A DNA stretch of 64,000 nucleotides from Rhizobium sp. P38BS-XIX (GTDB taxonomy: Bacteria > Pseudomonadota > Alphaproteobacteria > Rhizobiales > Rhizobiaceae): the NCBI RefSeq assembly GCF_012641435.1, contig NZ_JABAIJ010000013.1, positions 62,001 to 126,000 on the forward strand. Reading direction: 5' to 3'. The notes beneath the pieces were generated by a model. The model was not told where the DNA came from. It was given only the letters and a program-made list of their open reading frames with translations, and made no database searches. The position numbers and the translations under genes were made by a program. Below are positions 33,482-41,561 of this stretch, piece by piece. Within the stretch, counting starts at the first letter, position 1; every line of letters starts with the position of its first letter.

Positions 33482-34767
33482 TTCATCTCTCTGAAGGGGA
33501 TTCGTTTGAACGTCTCACCGGCCTTGTTCTTGAATTTCTGCGAATTCTTGTACTTGATGGCACCTGTTTTCGGATCACGAACCGTATAAGTAGACTTGAA
33601 ACTATCGGGGCGAACGGACCCAGGCGGATACACTTCGACCTTATAGTCGACTTCATAGCCTTTTTTTATCCAGTCCGCCCACTCATTCTCCATGGTTTTC
33701 CAGGCGCCGGTATTCAGATTGCCGGCCTGTGGAGCAATACCATAATCAGGCGTATCTCCCATAAACCTGTGCGCGACAAGGTGGCCGCCGTGATCGCCCG
33801 GGTCACCAAGCTTCCCAACGGCCGTGGCATTGTCACCTCTGGTCGTCGCGCCGAAATCTTCGCGCAAAGTTCCCTGCGCATTGATCGGCCGGCCTGTTTT
33901 CGGATCGTAGGTAATCTCGTTGTCGTTTTTGCCGCGCGTCAGCTTGCTGGTCTTGGGCTTTGCTGCCGCCTCGCCATTCTTGGCGTCATTCTGCGGCGAA
34001 GGGTTGTGATTGGGATCTTCGGTCTTCACCCCCGGATGATGCTCTTCCGGCTTGCCGAATTCTTTCTCCAGTTGCTCCGTCGCAAATTCACGCTCGACCT
34101 TACCACCGGAGGCGTGCGTGAACTCGACGACGACTTTCGAAGCCTTTGCACCCTCTTCACCAGCCTTCACCACGCGGACGAAAACCTTGAGCGATTTCAA
34201 CATCGCCTTGGCACCGGCGCTGATGCCCTCGCCCAGCGCGAGGTCACCGACCAGAAAAACACCATCAACCGTCAGTGTCGCAATTCCATAAAGCCAACCG
34301 CACTGGGTGAAGCGCTTCTTGATGGCATTCCATGTTTCGCTGAAATATCCGGCGATCGCATCGGCGGCCTTGCTATATTCGGACTGGCTTAAAAGCTGCA
34401 TATTCATGCCGTCATTGGCATATTTTTCAGCTTTTGACTTGTCCCCCAGTCCGAACCAGCTGAGGATCTGCTCGGTGGCAGATAGCTGAAAATTGCTCTG
34501 AGCCATCTGGGAGTAGCCATAGCCGGACATGAGATGGCCAAATCCGCTCTCGGAAATGCCCGACATCAATTGCTTGCGTGCTTCCTCGTCCGTCGCAAGC
34601 ACATAGACCATCTTGGCGATAGCGACATATTCGTAGAATTTCTCTCCGGTATAGGCGACGATGGAGCATGCATTGTCGGCATGCGTGCCCTTGGTAATAT
34701 CGGCGCCCGCGCCGGGGTTGCTCCCGGCACTCGCGAGATTATTTGCTGCGCCGCTATTGGGGCCCAT
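33478..34767 (-). CDS. T6SS effector with C-terminal DNA/RNA non-specific nuclease domain
   Basis: A 429-residue protein. The N-terminal 200 residues are helical with a hydrophobic segment about 157-178 (GWLYGIATLTVDGVFLVGDL), perhaps for translocation. A Pro/Asn/Lys-rich linker spans about 240-285. The C-terminal domain (about 283-429) has the Endonuclease_NS_2 pattern: GGHLVAHRF (His329, His333), GNLNTGAWKTMENEWADW (Asn350-Asn352, Trp356, Glu360). Such domains degrade nucleic acid in polymorphic toxins. There is no PAAR motif. The gene follows VgrG and a small gene, and overlaps an immunity candidate. This makes a VgrG-delivered antibacterial effector the natural reading. Confidence 0.82.
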   Translation of the reverse strand: MGPNSGAANNLASAGSNPGAGADITKGTHADNACSIVAYTGEKFYEYVAIAKMVYVLATDEEARKQLMSGISESGFGHLMSGYGYSQMAQSNFQLSATEQILSWFGLGDKSKAEKYANDGMNMQLLSQSEYSKAADAIAGYFSETWNAIKKRFTQCGWLYGIATLTVDGVFLVGDLALGEGISAGAKAMLKSLKVFVRVVKAGEEGAKASKVVVEFTHASGGKVEREFATEQLEKEFGKPEEHHPGVKTEDPNHNPSPQNDAKNGEAAAKPKTSKLTRGKNDNEITYDPKTGRPINAQGTLREDFGATTRGDNATAVGKLGDPGDHGGHLVAHRFMGDTPDYGIAPQAGNLNTGAWKTMENEWADWIKKGYEVDYKVEVYPPGSVRPDSFKSTYTVRDPKTGAIKYKNSQKFKNKAGETFKRIPFREMN

Positions 34768-35156
34768 TATTCACCGCCCATCTTGGAGGCTTCAAACGCG
34801 GTGACATGCCATTGCATGAAGAACTTCTTCATCTCGATCGGCAGCAGTTCGTTCCATGAGAACGCCATGCTCGGCACACCTGGATCAAGCGAGCCAAGCG
34901 TCATGCCACCGATCGCCTGCGCGGCAACAAGCGTTATCGCTCTCATCTGGGCATTGTCCACGGGACCGGACACGGTTTGCTGAACAAGCGACTGATAAAG
35001 CGCCATACGGTCTGCGACCGGAATATCAATCTCGGCCGTATCCCGGGCAGGCGTGACGCCGAGCTCTTCCCAAAAAGTCTTCCGACGGTCATCGCGTTTC
35101 TGCTGATTGTCCGTCTCGTCGCCTTCCCAGCCGCCAGTGAGGAATTTTGTCGCCAT
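34767..35156 (-). CDS. Small protein between VgrG and effector, candidate loading adaptor
   Basis: A 129-residue soluble protein. I use the ATG at 35156 (GAGG 5 nt upstream), one codon inside a possible GTG. The N-terminus is charged (ETDNQQKRDDRRKTFWEE) and the second half is helical. It does not show the patterns I know for T6SS adaptors (DUF4123/Tap, DUF2169, EagR/DUF1795). Position between vgrG and effector, with a TAATG overlap to the effector start, is the classic place for an effector-specific chaperone. That role is inference. Confidence 0.6.
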   Translation of the reverse strand: MATKFLTGGWEGDETDNQQKRDDRRKTFWEELGVTPARDTAEIDIPVADRMALYQSLVQQTVSGPVDNAQMRAITLVAAQAIGGMTLGSLDPGVPSMAFSWNELLPIEMKKFFMQWHVTAFEASKMGGE

Positions 35157-35163
35157 CACATCC

Positions 35164-37320
35164 TCAATTCATATTGATTTTTCCGGCATTCACGGTGACG
35201 GACGTATCCTGCTTGATATTCAGCTTGACGCCTTCAATGGTGATCGTCCCGTCGCGCTCCATGACAAACCGAGATTTTCCGCAGATGATCTCGTATTTGT
35301 ATCCGATCATCGACACTTTCGTTTGACCGACTTCTTCCCACGAGCCCATCGCGACACTCTCATTCTTGACGCCGCCGACGGTGAGCTGATAGCCGCCGCC
35401 GACTGTCGTCGCCTTTGCGGCACCGACGATTTCCGTGGATGACACCATCACGGTCTCGGCCTTGTTCTTGCCGACGCCGACAATCATATTGCCCTCACCC
35501 ATCGTGGCTTGCGAAAGAAAGCCCAGCATGTCGGTAAAGCCGCCGAGCCTGCTGGTGAGCACATTGCCAACCGTATCACGCAATATGCCCATGGCCGCCG
35601 TCACACCTTTCTGCAGGATGTTCGGGCCGACCATCAAAGTCATGTTGCCACCAATGACTTCATGATGGTTGTTGCCAACTTCGATTGATTTATTGTGGCC
35701 GATAGACTCGGCCTGGTTGTTATCGATGCGCTTCGAGTGTGAGTTCTCGACATGCACGCGGTGATCTCGCTGCGCGTGCATATAAATCTCTTCGCTGCCG
35801 TTTTCGTCTTCAAATGTCAGTTCGTTGAAGCCGGTGCCCTTGTGTGTCTGTGTCCGGAATGTAGACTTTGTCTTGTTCGCTGGCAGCGTGTAGGGCACGC
35901 TATTTGCCGGATTTGGAACCATGCCGGTGATCAGCGGCCGATCAGGATCGCCATCGATGAAGGCGACCATGACCTCCATGCCGATACGCGGAATGATCTG
36001 GCCGCCCCATGTTCCACCGGCCCAATTCTGGGCGACGCGCACCCAACAAGTATCCGATCCGTCCTTCTTTGCCCGCCGATCCCATGGATACCAGAGCTTG
36101 ATACGACCATATTGATCGGGATGGATTTCCTCTCCCGCCGGGCCTGCCACGATTGCCACCTGCGTACCGCGGATGCGCGGGCGCTCGGTCTTGCGGTGCG
36201 GCGTCATCGCAACGCGTGACGGTACAGCCTCGAATTCGTTGGTATATTCCGGCTGATCCATATTGGTTTCATAGGAGGGATCGACCGCAAAATGGGTTGC
36301 GCGGACGATCACATGCTCCTCGTACACATGTTCGGGATGTGCCACCTCGTAAGGTGTAAAGCGGCGCCCGGCTTCCAATATTCGCGAGGAAGACTCCCCG
36401 AGAACGCGATTGTGATCCGCTTCGCTCGCCTGCATGCGCAGCTTCTGCGCCCTTTCGGCCTCGGCAACGCTTGAGATACGAGCTGGATATTCATAGAGTT
36501 CACGTTTCATGGCACCCGGCATCTGCACCAGTGACGGCGTCGTCGTTCCCGGCACCATTTGCGGCGTCTCGAAATTCCAGTCGGCGCCGGCGCGTTGCCC
36601 GGGCACATAGGCGTAGTGCTTCATCCATTCGCTGATATGGTTGCGATCGGTCGAGCCTTGCGCAAGGCGCACCCGGGTTTCACCTTCAGCTGATGGCGAT
36701 GGTCCGGCCCATGAGTTCGCGCCATCGGCAACGTGCAGCCGGTGGCTGCCATTATCATGAGAAAACCAGTAAAACAGTCCATCCTCTTCAAAACGGCGGG
36801 TCAGATAGTCCAGGTCCGTTTCGTTCCACTGCACTGAATAATGCTGAGGCGGCGGAGGCGTCACGACGCCGGAAACGTCGGGCGCTGGAATGCCGTGTTC
36901 GGAAAACAGGGTTTCGACGATGTCGAGACTGGTCTTGTCCATCCATATGCGGCAGTCGGAACGTTGCGACAAAAGCCACATCTGCGGCTTCAAAATCATC
37001 GAGTAGGAGCGTAGCCCACGCGTGATCGGCGGCCCCTCCTGAAGAGACGTGACCAGACCGTTGAACGGACGGCGCACGCCGTCGCCGCCATCTTCCGATT
37101 GCTGAACCTCGATCGAGATGTCGACAAGGCGGCCGATCAGATCCTGCGGTTGGATAACCTCACGTTTGGCGCGAACGGCCAGACGGATCTCGAAAAGCGA
37201 GGACACGCCTTCCGTTATCATCACGCGTTCAGGCAGGAGCTGATCCGTACCGAGCGGCGAGACAACCCGCAGATTTCGGGTCGCCTGAATGAAATCATTA
37301 GCCGAAGGCTGGTCGTTCAT
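35164..37320 (-). CDS. vgrG: T6SS spike protein VgrG
   Basis: A 718-residue spike subunit. The gp27-like part (about 1-400) includes GLVTSLQEGPPITRGLRSYSM and QWNETDLDYLTRRFEEDGLFYWF. The gp5-like OB fold follows with RIKLWYPWDRRAKKDGSDTCWVR-type sequence, and the core IIPRIGMEVMVAFIDGDPDRPLITG is intact. The C-terminal beta-helix needle has short VGNNxxExIGxNxxxxVG repeats and ends at GKINMN without an added toxin domain. Effectors must therefore be carried by docking, matching the downstream small gene and nuclease. It starts 7 bp after the 182-residue unknown gene. Confidence 0.95.
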   Translation of the reverse strand: MNDQPSANDFIQATRNLRVVSPLGTDQLLPERVMITEGVSSLFEIRLAVRAKREVIQPQDLIGRLVDISIEVQQSEDGGDGVRRPFNGLVTSLQEGPPITRGLRSYSMILKPQMWLLSQRSDCRIWMDKTSLDIVETLFSEHGIPAPDVSGVVTPPPPQHYSVQWNETDLDYLTRRFEEDGLFYWFSHDNGSHRLHVADGANSWAGPSPSAEGETRVRLAQGSTDRNHISEWMKHYAYVPGQRAGADWNFETPQMVPGTTTPSLVQMPGAMKRELYEYPARISSVAEAERAQKLRMQASEADHNRVLGESSSRILEAGRRFTPYEVAHPEHVYEEHVIVRATHFAVDPSYETNMDQPEYTNEFEAVPSRVAMTPHRKTERPRIRGTQVAIVAGPAGEEIHPDQYGRIKLWYPWDRRAKKDGSDTCWVRVAQNWAGGTWGGQIIPRIGMEVMVAFIDGDPDRPLITGMVPNPANSVPYTLPANKTKSTFRTQTHKGTGFNELTFEDENGSEEIYMHAQRDHRVHVENSHSKRIDNNQAESIGHNKSIEVGNNHHEVIGGNMTLMVGPNILQKGVTAAMGILRDTVGNVLTSRLGGFTDMLGFLSQATMGEGNMIVGVGKNKAETVMVSSTEIVGAAKATTVGGGYQLTVGGVKNESVAMGSWEEVGQTKVSMIGYKYEIICGKSRFVMERDGTITIEGVKLNIKQDTSVTVNAGKINMN

Positions 37321-37327
37321 CTGCTCG

Positions 37328-37876
37328 TCATCCTACTCGTGCGCTTGCGGCTCCGGCATTGCCGGCACTTCCGAGCGCTTGCTTGCGGCCACCGACCAGG
37401 TAGACCATCTGGAACAAAGTTCCGTTTGGCAGCGTCTCATGCATCCCGGGGCCATACAGTACTTGCGGCGTGAGAATCTTGCCGATTTCGGCGCGCGAGG
37501 CGACGGTGCCCAGAAGGTAGGCTCCTCGTGCCATGTAGGCGCGCGTCTCGCCATCGGTCACCGAATAATTGAATTGGGCGATGAAAACGGAATGGTGGCT
37601 GCCATCCATCTTCGCGATGATATTGGCTTCATTATTGCGGAGCCATCGTTGCAGCCAATGCGTCAATGACATCTCGTTGGCCTTCTCCGAAAACATCCGG
37701 AAAAGTGATGCCGCGGCTCCCAGGGCCTGGTTTCTGGCCGCGAATTCCCGTGGGCCGCTTGGATAGGAGAAATAATCGTATGACGGACCGCGACCCGCAC
37801 GCCGCATCGGCGGAAGGTCAGTCTGCTTCACCGGCTCCATTTGCAGCGCCGGCGACGAAACGGAAAAATCTACCAT
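37328..37876 (-). CDS. Unrecognised protein in the Hcp-VgrG arm
   Basis: A 182-residue soluble protein. I start at the ATG at 37876 (GAGG 5 nt upstream), giving MVDFSVSSPALQMEP. Visible features are a helical stretch (LTHWLQRWLRNNEANIIAKM), alternating strands (HSVFIAQFNYSVTDGETRAYMARGAYLL) and a Gly/Ala-rich C-terminus. No signal peptide, PAAR, DUF4123 or Hcp fold was recognised. Its place immediately before vgrG, 7 bp apart, suggests it helps spike assembly, Hcp loading or is a small effector. I cannot choose between these. Confidence 0.65.
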   Translation of the reverse strand: MVDFSVSSPALQMEPVKQTDLPPMRRAGRGPSYDYFSYPSGPREFAARNQALGAAASLFRMFSEKANEMSLTHWLQRWLRNNEANIIAKMDGSHHSVFIAQFNYSVTDGETRAYMARGAYLLGTVASRAEIGKILTPQVLYGPGMHETLPNGTLFQMVYLVGGRKQALGSAGNAGAASARVG

Positions 37877-37915
37877 GGCGACCTCGATGAAAAACAATGT
37901 CGAAAACAGACAAAC

Positions 37916-37975
37916 CGCCGCTTGAGCGGCGATCTGCCTTCGAACATCGTTCCAGCGCGTTCATTTTCAACGCGC
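37916..37975 (-). terminator. Two GC-rich hairpins downstream of hcp
   Basis: Reading 3' of hcp on the minus strand, AACGCGC/GCGCGTT (37955-37975) form a 7-bp stem with a 7-nt loop. Then CGCCGC/GCGGCG (37916-37931) form a 6-bp stem with loop TTGA. No U-run follows either. They probably stabilise the abundant hcp message and reduce read-through into the vgrG part. Confidence 0.6.
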
Positions 37976-37993
37976 CGGAAAACGTTGCTATCG

Positions 37994-38470
37994 TCAGGCG
38001 GCCTTGGTGGTGGCCAGATCGTAAGAAGCGATCATCGGCGACTGCGGTGCCTGCGAGTCGTCGAACGGGGTGTACTTCACTTCCATCTTGGTGAAGTTGA
38101 GCTTGATCGTTTCGACCGGGCGATCACCATTGGAATCGACCGAGTAGCTGGCAAGCAGCGTGTTGGTCAGCGTGTATTCGATGTACGTGTCGCCCGGGTT
38201 GCCGGTCGTCACGAGGTGAATGACGGCCTGCTTACCGGTGCGGCCGGAGCATGCTTCCTGGAACAGCTTGGTCGACGAGGAATCGCTGACCTTGGTCAGG
38301 ATGACTTCCGAAACGGTCGGCTCGGAAGCTTCGCGGTTCGCGGCCGAACCGGCAGAAGTCTTCATGTTGCGCGAGACGTTCCAGTGGATGACTTCGATGT
38401 CCATCCACTTCTTGTGCTGCTCGTGGGTTGCATCGCCCTGAATTCCGTCGATTTGCAGATAAATCGGCAT
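37994..38470 (-). CDS. hcp: T6SS tube protein Hcp
   Basis: A 158-residue Hcp. The ATG at 38470 (AGGAG upstream) begins the conserved MPIYLQIDGIQGDATHEQHK. Later marks are IHWNVSRNM, SEVILTKVSDSSSTKLFQEA and the conserved strand VETIKLNFTKMEVKYTPFD. It is secreted through the T6SS as hexameric rings stacked in a tube and carries no toxin extension. It lies 63 bp after clpV and is bracketed by hairpins on both sides, consistent with separate and high expression. Confidence 0.96.
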   Translation of the reverse strand: MPIYLQIDGIQGDATHEQHKKWMDIEVIHWNVSRNMKTSAGSAANREASEPTVSEVILTKVSDSSSTKLFQEACSGRTGKQAVIHLVTTGNPGDTYIEYTLTNTLLASYSVDSNGDRPVETIKLNFTKMEVKYTPFDDSQAPQSPMIASYDLATTKAA

Positions 38471-38499
38471 GCTCTCAACTCTCCTGTTGGGATTAAATT

Positions 38500-38519
38500 C
38501 GCCTTGTCGCTGCAAGGCG
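38500..38519 (-). terminator. 7-bp hairpin between clpV and hcp
   Basis: CGCCTTG and CAAGGCG pair perfectly around a 6-nt loop. On the minus strand the stem is followed by AATTTAAT, so partial termination is possible. It may also mark an RNA-processing point that frees an hcp transcript. Confidence 0.55.
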
Positions 38520-38533
38520 GTTTACCTTTCCGT

Positions 38534-41275
38534 CTAATGCCGCATCCGGACATTGTGTTCGTCCGGGGCTGCTTCATTCGCCGTGCCGCCATTTTCGCGG
38601 TCAGCGAATTCCTCTTGGACCTTCGGGCTCTCTTCGACGAGAAACCGATGGTCTCCAAAACCGATAGTGATGCCGGCAACCTTCTGCCCTGCCGCCACGG
38701 CATCGAGAAAGAAGGTCGACAGCTCTGGTAGAAGGTCGCGCCCGATCATGGTCTCGATCGCGCGGGCGCCCATTTCGCTTGCCGTGGCGCGAGCAACCAG
38801 CGCGTTACGCGCCTCCGAAGACAGAGCAACCGTCGTGCCGTAAGAGGCGGCGACGCGGTCACGAATCCGGCCGATCTGAATGTCGACAATGCCGCTCAGC
38901 GTCTCGCCGTTCAAAGGCATGAAGGGCAGAACCGTTGTGCGTCCGACGAAAGCGGGCTTGAAATTCCTCTGCAATTCGGGGAGCAGCAATGCCTCGAGCG
39001 CTTCGCCCTCCGGCATGGTATCGGGATCGGCGGCAAGCGCCGTCAGCAATTCCGAGCCCGTATTGGCCGTCATCACGATAGTCGTATTCTTGAAGTCGAT
39101 GTCACGGCCTTCGCCATCGCGCAGAGTGCCCTTGTCGAACACCTGGTAAAACACCTCCTGCACACCGGGATGCGCTTTGTCGATTTCGTCCAGAAGCAGG
39201 ACGCCGTAGGGACGGCGGCGTACGGCCTCGGTCAGCACCCCGCCCTCGCCATAGCCCACGTAACCGGGAGGCGAACCAAGGAGCAGCGAGACCTTATGCT
39301 CTTCCTTGAATTCCGACATGTTGATGGTCGTCAGATACTGACTTCCGCCATAGAGGAGATCCGCAAGCGAAAGCGCCGTCTCCGTCTTGCCCGTTCCAGA
39401 CATACCGACGAGCAGGAAGACAGCCGGCGGACGACGCGGGTCGGAAAGTCCGGCGCGTGCCGAGCGCATCGCAGCCGCAATCCGGTCGATAGCGCCGTCC
39501 TGTCCCAGAACACGCTCCTTCAGCCTCGCGTCCAGGGTTTTGACGGTCTGAACCTGGTCCGTCAGCAACTTGCCAACCGGAATGCCGGTCCAGCGCGCGA
39601 CGATAGCCGCGATGACTTCCTTGTCGACAACACGAGGAACAAGCGGCATTTCACCGGCGAAATCTGCGAGGTTTCGCTCCGCCTGTGCCAAGGCGGCCTT
39701 GATCACCTCCGGCGAAGAACCATGCGGTGGGAAAAGCGCGACGTTGTCGCCGCGCGGGGCGACCTCGCCCTCCGCGGATCCGTCCTGATCTTTCAGCAAA
39801 GCCTCGATGCGGTCGGCTTCGTGCGACAATCGAAGCTCTTCATCGAGCTTGGCCTGAAGACGCTCGATCTCAGCTACGACCTCGGCCTTCTCGTTGCCGA
39901 TGATGACGAGGCGTTCATTGATTTCGGACGTCGGAGGCTCCGCCGACAACGCTTCGGCCTCGCTCTCGAGCATCGTCTGCTCTTGGCGAAGGCTTGCCAA
40001 AGCCTCGGGTACCGTCTGTTTGGCAAGCGCAACGGCGGCGGCGGCGGTGTCGATTAGGCTTATCGCCTTGTCAGGGAGTTGCCGCGCTGGAATATAGCGG
40101 GCCGAAAGCAGGACGGCTGCTGCGAGTGCCTCGTCGCGAATGCGAACCTTGTGGTGCGCTTTGAAACTGTCGACCACGCCACGCAACATGCGAATGGCCG
40201 TCTCTTCATCCGGCTCCAGCACTTGAACGACCTGGAAACGCCGGGTCAAAGCCGCATCCTTTTCGATGTGGCGCTTGTATTCGCTCCATGTGGTGGCTGC
40301 GATCGTCCGCAGTTCGCCGCGCGCAAGCGCCGGCTTCAGGATATTGGCGGCATCGCCCTGCCCAGCCTGTCCACCTGCGCCGATCAGACCATGCGCCTCA
40401 TCAATGAAGAGGATGATTGGCTCGGAAGACGCCTGCACCGCGGCCACGACGCCATGCAGGCGCCGTTCGAACTCGCCTTTCACGCCCGCTCCGGCCTGGA
40501 GCAGACTGAGATCCAGCAAGAGGATACGCACAGGCTTCAGCATGTCCGGGACATTGCCGTTGGCGATTTCGAGAGCCAGAGCTTCTGCGACAGCCGTTTT
40601 GCCGACGCCAGCCTCGCCCACGAGAATAGGATTGTTCTGACGGCGACGCATCAGGATATCGATCACCTGGCGCAGTTCCCGATCACGCCCGATGACAGGA
40701 TCGATGCGACCGAGCTTGGCATCGGCCGTCATATCGCGGGTATAGAGACGCAAAAATTCGTTTTCGCCAGCCGAGATTGGTTGGGTTTGCGATGGCATCG
40801 CCGCTATATCGGCAGTTGACGACGCTGCACTCAACCGCTTTTCAAGCGCGTTTCGGTCCAGATCCCGCAGCGAGGGCGCCATCCCACGCGCCATGATTCG
40901 CAGCGACTGATCGTCGGTAAGCGCCGTCAGAAGGTCGGCAAGAGCGATCGTTTTACGACCGCATTGAAGCGATGCAACCAGCCAGGCCTCGCGCATCAGC
41001 GCCAGTAGATTTTGAGAGAGAACCAACGCCGAGCCACCATCGCGCGGCAACTCCGCAATGGCGGTATCAAGCTCGGAACGCAACGCCTGTGAAGATACGT
41101 TAAGTTCTTCAAAAAAAGAGCAAACTTCGGATACGTCGAGTAGAACGCGTAGCCAGTTTGCGACATCCACGGTAGCATGCCGTTCGCGCGCAGCAAGCGA
41201 CGCCGCAGCCTCAAGACCGACACGCAATTCGGGCTCAAGCGTTCTGATCAGACGATTGAGATCGATGTTAGACAC
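38534..41275 (-). CDS. clpV: T6SS sheath-disassembly AAA+ ATPase ClpV (TssH)
   Basis: A 913-residue Hsp100 ATPase. The ClpV-type N-domain covers about 1-160. The first AAA+ module has Walker A GEAGVGKTA and Walker B IILFIDEAHGL. A short coiled middle domain has a variable acidic insert (DQDGSAEGEVAPRGDN). The second AAA+ module has GMSGTGKTE and VLLLDEIDKAH. It extracts contracted TssB/TssC sheath in the cytoplasm. It is first gene of the minus-strand arm, divergent from tssA. Confidence 0.95.
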   Translation of the reverse strand: MSNIDLNRLIRTLEPELRVGLEAAASLAARERHATVDVANWLRVLLDVSEVCSFFEELNVSSQALRSELDTAIAELPRDGGSALVLSQNLLALMREAWLVASLQCGRKTIALADLLTALTDDQSLRIMARGMAPSLRDLDRNALEKRLSAASSTADIAAMPSQTQPISAGENEFLRLYTRDMTADAKLGRIDPVIGRDRELRQVIDILMRRRQNNPILVGEAGVGKTAVAEALALEIANGNVPDMLKPVRILLLDLSLLQAGAGVKGEFERRLHGVVAAVQASSEPIILFIDEAHGLIGAGGQAGQGDAANILKPALARGELRTIAATTWSEYKRHIEKDAALTRRFQVVQVLEPDEETAIRMLRGVVDSFKAHHKVRIRDEALAAAVLLSARYIPARQLPDKAISLIDTAAAAVALAKQTVPEALASLRQEQTMLESEAEALSAEPPTSEINERLVIIGNEKAEVVAEIERLQAKLDEELRLSHEADRIEALLKDQDGSAEGEVAPRGDNVALFPPHGSSPEVIKAALAQAERNLADFAGEMPLVPRVVDKEVIAAIVARWTGIPVGKLLTDQVQTVKTLDARLKERVLGQDGAIDRIAAAMRSARAGLSDPRRPPAVFLLVGMSGTGKTETALSLADLLYGGSQYLTTINMSEFKEEHKVSLLLGSPPGYVGYGEGGVLTEAVRRRPYGVLLLDEIDKAHPGVQEVFYQVFDKGTLRDGEGRDIDFKNTTIVMTANTGSELLTALAADPDTMPEGEALEALLLPELQRNFKPAFVGRTTVLPFMPLNGETLSGIVDIQIGRIRDRVAASYGTTVALSSEARNALVARATASEMGARAIETMIGRDLLPELSTFFLDAVAAGQKVAGITIGFGDHRFLVEESPKVQEEFADRENGGTANEAAPDEHNVRMRH

Positions 41276-41430
41276 GTGGAAATCTCCTCCTTAGGTTTCT
41301 AACTAGGTGTATCCTCCATGCCGGTGCAACAACTAGGGCGCTTATCGAAATGTGTCCAGACCGCAAACATTAAATTTTTCAGGTCTTACGAAATCGGCGT
41401 TGTCACAATTCCGTTGCAGAATATACATGG

Positions 41431-41458
41431 TTGACAATGGAATATATCGCCATAACTA
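41431..41458 (+). promoter_or_regulatory. Sigma70-like promoter for the tssA operon
   Basis: TTGACA (41431-41436) and TAACTA (41453-41458) are 16 bp apart on the plus strand, in the 286-bp divergent region between clpV and tssA. The region is notably AT-rich. I saw no sigma54 site (TGGCAC-N5-TTGC). Confidence 0.5.
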
Positions 41459-41526
41459 TCTTGCGCCTGAACAATGTAGTTGATTTTTTGGAGTTAAGCC
41501 CCTGCTCAATGTCCGTGACATAGAGA

Positions 41527-41556
41527 CTCCACTTGAAGAAAACGCGCCATGTGGAG
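41527..41556 (+). promoter_or_regulatory. Leader hairpin able to hide the tssA ribosome-binding site
   Basis: CTCCAC (41527-41532) is complementary to GTGGAG (41551-41556), which contains the tssA SD (GGAG, 5 nt before the ATG at 41562). After one mismatch two more pairs (TG/CA) extend the stem. Folding would block tssA translation, so an RNA-binding protein, sRNA or translation state could gate the operon's first gene. Confidence 0.5.
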
Positions 41557-41561
41557 AAAAC

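Noticed and set aside
41276..41561. Possible sigma54 promoter for the T6SS divergon
   Set aside because: No TGGCAC-N5-TTGC-like element was found on either strand. A sigma70-like pair is present instead.
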